From Bacteroidales bacterium UBA1237 (GTDB taxonomy: Bacteria; Bacteroidota; Bacteroidia; Bacteroidales; UBA932): a stretch of DNA of 11,737 nt. Shown here one piece after another: positions 8,086-11,737 of this stretch. A program made the translations under genes and the position numbers. Position 1 is the first letter of the stretch. Every line of letters begins with the position of its first letter. The notes below the pieces were generated by a model. That model was not told the DNA's origin, ran no database searches, and worked only from the letters and a program-made list of their open reading frames with translations. The stretch spans positions 8,357 through 20,093 of the forward strand of contig DBWN01000139.1 in the NCBI GenBank assembly GCA_002308935.1, read 5' to 3'.

Positions 8086-9222
8086 CTAATATGTTATTGT
8101 TGCACTTCCGTTTTCTTCCTCCCAATCACCTATAAGCGGATTGAAACCTCCTCCGCCATCAACAGGCGGATCGGTATCCTCCGGAGGGAAATCGTTCACA
8201 TCGACTTCCAGAAGGATCACTCCACCGGTAGGTAAGGAGCGTAACTGTTCCGTCACATCAATGCGGATATTCTTGTATTTGCCTGTACTGAAGTTGACAT
8301 TCAGCACGAACCAGTGCTTTCCTTTGGGGGCTGAGGCGACGCTCTTCGCATCGTAAGGGTCACATCCGGGAATGCCGAACGAAAGCATCCGGACTCCCAT
8401 CATGTCAGGGTTCGATTTGTTGTCCATGCGGACTTCAGCAGGAACGCTCACTACTTGTGTGGCAGTCATGCCGGTTTGCATGTCCACACTCTCCGCAACT
8501 CCAGTGAGGGCTGCTCCGCCCTTGCTGCCGATCACGCGTCCGTGGTTGTTGAGGAACTTGATCCTGAACAGCCAAATGAAACTTCTTGGAGGCAAGTCTT
8601 CGTGTAACCTTACTACATACTTCCCGTCTGAGTAATCGTATTCGCTTGTGTCGTCGGTAATGCTATAAGACGGGTCCGGGAATGCATATAGTTCATCCGG
8701 CATGTATGCCACTTGCTCGTTGATTTCTTCCGCTTCAACTTTTGTCGCCAATGCTTTTTGAGTTGTGGTCAGCACAAGTGAAGAGGTCTTGAGTCCTGAA
8801 GAAATTATCCTGGTATATGCATTGACGTGTGACAGCTCGTCATCGGAACGGAAGAGGGTGACTTCTGAACCGATGTTGTGGAAAAGGAGGTCATGTATTC
8901 CGACGAATACATCGGTCTCACCTTCGTGTCCGTTGAAACTATAGGCACTGTGGGATTTCGGGAGGCCGGTGTCATTCAATGTGAATACATGCATACGGAA
9001 TGCCTTGAGCGGCGGATATCCCACTGGTCCGAATGCCTCAGTGTCCCATTCATAATCCCACAATCGCTTCCAATCAGGCTGCCAGAGATCGTCCTCGGAA
9101 ACAGGAGTTGCCACATCGATCTTCATCTTCACGGCTCTTCTCAGGTGGAGCGGGGGCTCGATAGTGCACCCGCCCAGGATGAGCAGTGAAACAAGCAACG
9201 ATATGAAGTGCAGCGGCCTCAT
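8086..9222 (-). CDS. DUF5119-type lipoprotein of the pilus operon
   Basis: 378 residues from ATG at 9222, which overlaps the upstream TGA as ATGA. The frame extends to 9348 but that part lies inside the upstream gene. The signal peptide MRPLHFISLLVSLLILGGC ends at Cys19, a lipobox. The body has DUF5119-like features: a Trp-rich N-terminal part (LWQPDWKRLWDYEW), FRMHVFTLND, and a Gly/Pro-rich C-terminal stretch (DPPVDGGGGFNPLIGDWEEE). DUF5119 proteins are typically found in Bacteroidales fimbrial operons next to DUF3575 or DUF3868 genes. Their function is not established; an anchoring or accessory role in pilus assembly is plausible. It lacks the WTYDN signature of the neighbouring fimbrillins. 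The family assignment rests on recalled features and gene order. Confidence 0.75.
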   Translation of the reverse strand: MRPLHFISLLVSLLILGGCTIEPPLHLRRAVKMKIDVATPVSEDDLWQPDWKRLWDYEWDTEAFGPVGYPPLKAFRMHVFTLNDTGLPKSHSAYSFNGHEGETDVFVGIHDLLFHNIGSEVTLFRSDDELSHVNAYTRIISSGLKTSSLVLTTTQKALATKVEAEEINEQVAYMPDELYAFPDPSYSITDDTSEYDYSDGKYVVRLHEDLPPRSFIWLFRIKFLNNHGRVIGSKGGAALTGVAESVDMQTGMTATQVVSVPAEVRMDNKSNPDMMGVRMLSFGIPGCDPYDAKSVASAPKGKHWFVLNVNFSTGKYKNIRIDVTEQLRSLPTGGVILLEVDVNDFPPEDTDPPVDGGGGFNPLIGDWEEENGSATITY

Positions 9223-10529
9223 CTTTTCCTGCGGTTCAGGATGTCGTATCCTATTGAGAAGTATATGCGTGTGGGACCGAACCACAGCAGACGGTGATTC
9301 CTTTCCACGAAATCCTCGATTCTTCCGTTGTAATCGTAGTAATACCACCCTGTCGCATCAAAGCCATAAACGTACGGGTCGTATTTTGACCAGAATACAC
9401 CTAATGCAAGTCCTGTATCGAAGAAGAAGCGGCTTTTCCTGATCATCTTCTTGTATCCGAATCCCAGGGATGCTCCTACTCCTTCACCTTGCCATCCCTT
9501 GTCGTTGTAACCGATTCCGTATCTGGCGATGTTCATGTTGCCGAGAAGGTATGTGCCAGTGAAATGATCCTCCGTTTTAGGCTTGAAGTATCTGCGAGTC
9601 CAGAGGGTTATGTTGTTTATCTGCAGGAAGTCATGCCTGTCCCAATGCTGCCACATCGGCCATTCGACATCGGCACCGTAGGTCATACGTCCCTTGAGAG
9701 GGTAGTACTCAAGAGAAAAACTCGGAATGGACGTGATTCCATAGTTCGGCAGATATGTTATATCGTAAAGTAAGTTCGTGCTTATCCCCAACAAAGGGAT
9801 CCGTCTGATTTCGGGGATTACGACAGGCGGCAGCGGGACATTGTTTTCCGGGGCTGTCTCAGGCTCCGGTTCTACAATTTCAGGTGCTTCTTCAGCATTG
9901 TCGACTATCAGTGTGTCAGGTTCTTCGGGGACTTCCTCTTCCTTCGGCTCCTGGATGACGGTGATTCTGGTCTCGCCAAGACGAAGCCGGTTATAGTGGT
10001 TCCGAAGAATATAGGAATACAGATTCCCTGTTTCTGGAGAACTGCCCAATCTGTTTGACAATCTCCATTTACGTGTCTCAACTGAGACGCTCTGATCGTC
10101 AAGAATCTTCAGTATCCGTTCGCGGGCAGTATCTGACAGTAGTGAATCTGAAGCGATTCTTTCTCTGAGCATCGACCACGCTTCTCCTTCAGCTCTGCTG
10201 GTTATCTTGCTTTCAGGAATTGACGGGAAACGAGTCCGGAAGAGTTGCTCCAGTTCATACGCACGTTTCTTGGAAAGTTCAATGTTATATCGGGTATTGC
10301 CGTCAGGTGAAGAAAAGGCGGAAATGTCAATTGATTGAATGTTTTCTTGTCCGAGATTGTCAATGAGGTTCGCCAGAGAGTCTATAGCGGAGCTGTTGCC
10401 CATATAACCGGTTTCGACAGAAGATTTGTCGAATCTGAAATAAACTGGAGGAATGCACTTCGATGCTACTGTGGTATCGGGGGGTACTACAGAAAACAAA
10501 AGGCCAAGAATAAAACCAGTTAAGAGCAT
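9219..10529 (-). CDS. DUF3575-type outer-membrane protein with OmpA-like N-terminal domain
   Basis: 436 residues from ATG at 10529. An in-frame TTG at 10565 would give 448 residues and adds an Arg and a Lys to the signal peptide, but that TTG lies inside the predicted -7 element, so ATG is preferred; the choice remains open. A hydrophobic segment (LLTGFILGLLFSVV) is followed by an OmpA-like domain at about 28-115 (VYFRFDKSSVETG; SPDG-x4-N-x2-LSKKRA). An acidic, proline-rich linker spans about 194-241. The C-terminal part, about 244-436, has a beta-barrel-like alternating pattern: LLGISTNLLYDITYLPNYG, FSLEYYPLKG, GASLGFGYKK, and WFGPTRIYFSIGYDI, the DUF3575 end motif. As first gene of the operon it probably sits in the outer membrane and helps anchor or assemble the pilus. 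Confidence 0.85.
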   Translation of the reverse strand: MLLTGFILGLLFSVVPPDTTVASKCIPPVYFRFDKSSVETGYMGNSSAIDSLANLIDNLGQENIQSIDISAFSSPDGNTRYNIELSKKRAYELEQLFRTRFPSIPESKITSRAEGEAWSMLRERIASDSLLSDTARERILKILDDQSVSVETRKWRLSNRLGSSPETGNLYSYILRNHYNRLRLGETRITVIQEPKEEEVPEEPDTLIVDNAEEAPEIVEPEPETAPENNVPLPPVVIPEIRRIPLLGISTNLLYDITYLPNYGITSIPSFSLEYYPLKGRMTYGADVEWPMWQHWDRHDFLQINNITLWTRRYFKPKTEDHFTGTYLLGNMNIARYGIGYNDKGWQGEGVGASLGFGYKKMIRKSRFFFDTGLALGVFWSKYDPYVYGFDATGWYYYDYNGRIEDFVERNHRLLWFGPTRIYFSIGYDILNRRKR

Positions 10530-10544
10530 TTGCAATAAGTTCGT

Positions 10545-10559
10545 ATTCTTTCCAAGAAT
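10545..10559. promoter_or_regulatory. Perfect 15-base dyad at the predicted start of the operon transcript
   Basis: ATTCTT-TCC-AAGAAT has 6-base perfect arms and a 3-base centre. It begins 4 bases after the -7 element and ends 15 bases before ATG 10529. It overlaps the expected transcription start and could be a repressor operator or a short 5' leader hairpin. Both roles are inferred. Confidence 0.4.
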
Positions 10560-10562
10560 GCG

Positions 10563-10570
10563 CAAATTTA
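10563..10570 (-). promoter_or_regulatory. Predicted Bacteroidetes -7 promoter element for the pilus operon
   Basis: The minus strand reads TAAATTTG, an exact match to the Bacteroidetes -7 consensus TAnnTTTG. It is the only match I found on this strand in 10530-10900. No clear TTTG -33 box lies 19-21 bases upstream; that region is a T-rich run. Transcription would start near 10556-10558, giving a leader of about 28 bases before ATG 10529. Confidence 0.5.
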
Positions 10571-10897
10571 GTGTTTTTACATAGTAAAAAAAGAGTTTTC
10601 AGCTATTTTTTTTTGATTCAAGTGTGCAATAAACTTGATTATATGGGTAAAAAGGGACAAAAGTGACTGTTGGTTCCAGCCTAAATACAAAAATCAAGTC
10701 TCTGTGGATTTGATAAGACAATCATAGTTTTTGCCCCCAGGATAAAACAATCAACATTGTGAAGAGTCGAAACTGTCAAAGATTCAGATCATTTTTTTGG
10801 CAAGAAGTGATGGCTGGGCAATCATAAAGGGATTTGTCAGTTCATCAGAGAGAATTGTGCTCGGTTTGTAAAGCTGAAAGACACTTATGGATAAGAT
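10571..10897. other. Gene-free upstream region with A/T tracts and short repeats
   Basis: No coding sequence can be supported here; frames are short and broken. Visible structure includes an A7 run (10586-10592), a T9 run (10606-10614) and a T7 run near 10792-10798. TTGATT occurs at 10613 and 10635, 22 bases apart. An 8-base inverted pair, ACTTGATT (10633-10640) and AATCAAGT (10692-10699), has 51 bases between arms. A plus-strand frame ending near 10892 reads as about 28 sense codons after a stop, but has no start codon. The region probably holds regulatory sites for the operon that starts at its left end. Confidence 0.5.
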
Positions 10898-10929
10898 AAA
10901 GGGACAACCTCCGAAGAAGTTGTCCCCTT
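10891..10929 (-). terminator. Probable intrinsic terminator of the small membrane-protein gene
   Basis: GGGACAAC (10901-10908) pairs perfectly with GTTGTCCC (10919-10926) across a 10-base loop. Two more A-T pairs follow beyond one A-C mismatch. On the minus strand the hairpin is followed by TTTATCTTAT. It lies about 80 bases after the stop of the gene ending at 11010, in the right orientation to end that transcript. The tail is not a pure T run, so strength is uncertain. Confidence 0.6.
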
Positions 10930-11009
10930 GTGCGGGGTCGTTAACTTATATCGAACTATTTTAGAGGATGTTGATACCGTATATCTGTTAGGTATTCATC
11001 TATATACAG

Positions 11010-11603
11010 CTAATCTCCAGGCTTCAACACGATGCGGATAATCAATGAAATGATATAGACAATGAGGCCGCAGGCAAACGGGATTAAACTACGTTCAACA
11101 CCTAACCATATTGCACTAAGTGAGGCGTCACCCGTAACCTGCATGAGATCACTGGTTCGAATCAGACCGACAGGTATCCATAATAGGCCCAGACCAAGGG
11201 CCAGGAGGCCTATCCCTTTCACCCAATAAGTAACAGAGCAATCAGAATGTTTCCTGATAAAGCAGATAATCAGGGAAACGATATAGACAATTATGCTATA
11301 GGCAAATGGAATCAACCAGCATTTCAGCCCCCGCCAGACAAGGTTGGGAGAACTAATATCATCTTCGTCCTGCATGAGGTTACTATGAATAATCAGACCT
11401 ATCGCCATCCAAAGGAAACCTAGTGCAAGAGTGAGAAGGCCGATTTCCTTTACTCTGCGGGGAGCTTTCCAGGCGGCCAGGAGCAAAGCAATTAGAAAAA
11501 CGGTTACTATAGACATGGGGACATACCCACCAAGTAGGAATAGATTGTATTCAGGTATCGGCATATCAAGAAGGATATTGGTCGTGACTACTAATGTATG
11601 CAT
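11010..11603 (-). CDS. Membrane protein with two tandem MotA/TolQ/ExbB-like modules
   Basis: 197 residues from ATG at 11603, with about five transmembrane segments (near 22-44, 53-72, 94-116, 130-149 and 171-193). The first is preceded by a short polar N-terminus with no clear cleavage site. Residues 51-119 and 128-196 are two copies of one unit: VK-x-IGLL-x-L-x-LG-x-LW-x3-GL, then LMQ, then LIPFA and IVYI-x-SLII. The pattern resembles small Bacteroidetes proteins annotated as MotA/TolQ/ExbB proton-channel family, which contain KEIGLLAL-x-LG-x-LGQ-x-IGL and a GLKVS-x-I...YGLI segment. Here each copy has Trp after LG-x-L. If the likeness is real, it would sit in the inner membrane, but proton-channel activity is not shown. 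A partial frame ends 12 bases upstream, and a terminator lies downstream. It is probably unrelated to the pilus operon. Confidence 0.8.
   Translation of the reverse strand: MHTLVVTTNILLDMPIPEYNLFLLGGYVPMSIVTVFLIALLLAAWKAPRRVKEIGLLTLALGFLWMAIGLIIHSNLMQDEDDISSPNLVWRGLKCWLIPFAYSIIVYIVSLIICFIRKHSDCSVTYWVKGIGLLALGLGLLWIPVGLIRTSDLMQVTGDASLSAIWLGVERSLIPFACGLIVYIISLIIRIVLKPGD
11019..11222 (-). repeat. Second copy of the internal duplication in the membrane protein
   Basis: Residues 128-195 of the membrane protein. Aligned with the first copy, 18 of the first 28 residues are identical, and the second half is about half identical, with one single-residue gap. The DNA has diverged well beyond the protein, so the duplication is old. 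Confidence 0.75.
11247..11453 (-). repeat. First copy of the internal duplication in the membrane protein
   Basis: Residues 51-119 of the membrane protein. The shared elements are VKEIGLLTLALGFLW, IGLI, LMQ, LIPFA, IVYI and SLII. Each copy holds two predicted membrane helices joined by a loop of about 20 residues that is acidic (QDEDDIS) in this copy. Confidence 0.75.
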
Positions 11604-11615
11604 TTTTTCACTGAA

Positions 11616-11737
11616 TTACAAAATACCTTTAAATCCAAGCGTTCCAAGCAAATAATTAAGACACCAGTATTTAGCCACCCATACGACCTGTAGAGGTTTT
11701 TGGCTCTTTTCTGTAAGCGTCTCCAGAGTTACGTCTT
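11616..11737 (-). CDS. Possible C-terminal end of an unidentified protein (partial)
   Basis: From the right edge a minus-strand frame is open for 39 codons to TAA at 11618-11616. It reads like a real protein end: polar (DVTLETLTEKSQKPLQ), then aromatic and hydrophobic (VVWVAKYWCLNYLLG, FKGIL). It stops 12 bases before the membrane-protein ATG, as expected for two genes of one operon. Another minus frame stays open from 11736 to a TAA at 11671 (21 codons), so the choice is not certain. I do not recognise a family. Confidence 0.4.
   Translation of the reverse strand, partial: DVTLETLTEKSQKPLQVVWVAKYWCLNYLLGTLGFKGIL

Noticed and set aside
10633..10699. Invertible promoter bounded by ACTTGATT and AATCAAGT
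   Set aside because: The arms are only 8 bases, the best -7 element lies outside the enclosed 51 bases, and no recombinase gene is in the window.
10800..10892. Plus-strand frame reading WLGNHKG...CARFVKLKDTYG before a stop
   Set aside because: About 28 codons directly after a stop, with no start codon and no family I can recognise. It could be a decayed gene remnant but is too short to claim.
10651..10907. Direct repeat AAAGGGACAA at 10651-10660 and 10898-10907
   Set aside because: The second copy is explained by the terminator stem, the first has no pairing partner, and a single 10-base match in AT-rich DNA is weak evidence.
1..11737. tRNA or rRNA genes, CRISPR arrays, insertion sequences
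   Set aside because: I saw no cloverleaf, rRNA-like stretch, regularly spaced repeat array, transposase frame or long terminal inverted repeats.

Overview
The window looks like chromosomal DNA from a Bacteroidales bacterium (Bacteroides, Phocaeicola, Parabacteroides, Alistipes or a relative). The main reasons are a cluster of lipobox-bearing fimbrillin-like lipoproteins, DUF5119/DUF3575/DUF4906-type accessory genes, a Bacteroidetes-style AraC regulator, a TAnnTTTG -7 promoter element, and starts without strong Shine-Dalgarno sequences. I cannot name the species.

Layout. At the left edge (1-506, +) is the C-terminal part of an AraC-family regulator. It converges on a six-gene operon on the minus strand that fills about 530-10529. 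In transcription order the operon encodes: a DUF3575 protein with an OmpA-like domain (10529-9219); a DUF5119 lipoprotein (9222-8086); two Mfa-like fimbrillin lipoproteins (8046-7030 and 7027-5996); a FimA/Mfa1-type fimbrillin-like lipoprotein (5988-4969); and a 1479-residue DUF4906-type lipoprotein (4969-530), probably the tip adhesin. Genes overlap by 1-4 bases or lie 2-7 bases apart, except for a 39-base gap before the first fimbrillin. The only good promoter candidate is a -7 element at 10563-10570, followed by a perfect dyad at the expected transcription start. Bases 10571-10897 hold no gene I can support, only A/T tracts and short repeats that may be regulatory. A hairpin with a T-rich tail (10891-10929) probably terminates the next minus-strand gene. 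That gene (11603-11010) encodes a small membrane protein made of two tandem copies of a module resembling MotA/TolQ/ExbB membrane segments. A partial reading frame at the right edge lies 12 bases upstream of it.

How the genes work together. The operon has the make-up of a type V (Bacteroidales, lipoprotein-derived) pilus locus. The four structural subunits would be exported as lipoproteins, moved to the outer surface, trimmed near a shared T-K-A/G site in the N-terminal region, and polymerised by strand exchange. The two Mfa-like proteins are stalk candidates, the third fimbrillin a stalk or adaptor, and the DUF4906 protein the tip. The DUF3575 and DUF5119 proteins would act in envelope anchoring or assembly. 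These roles are inferred from family and gene order.

No clearly new system is evident. The most unusual items are the very large modular tip protein, with a canonical EF-hand loop, a C-type-lectin/FGE-like module and about 400 further residues, and the internally duplicated ExbB-like membrane protein.
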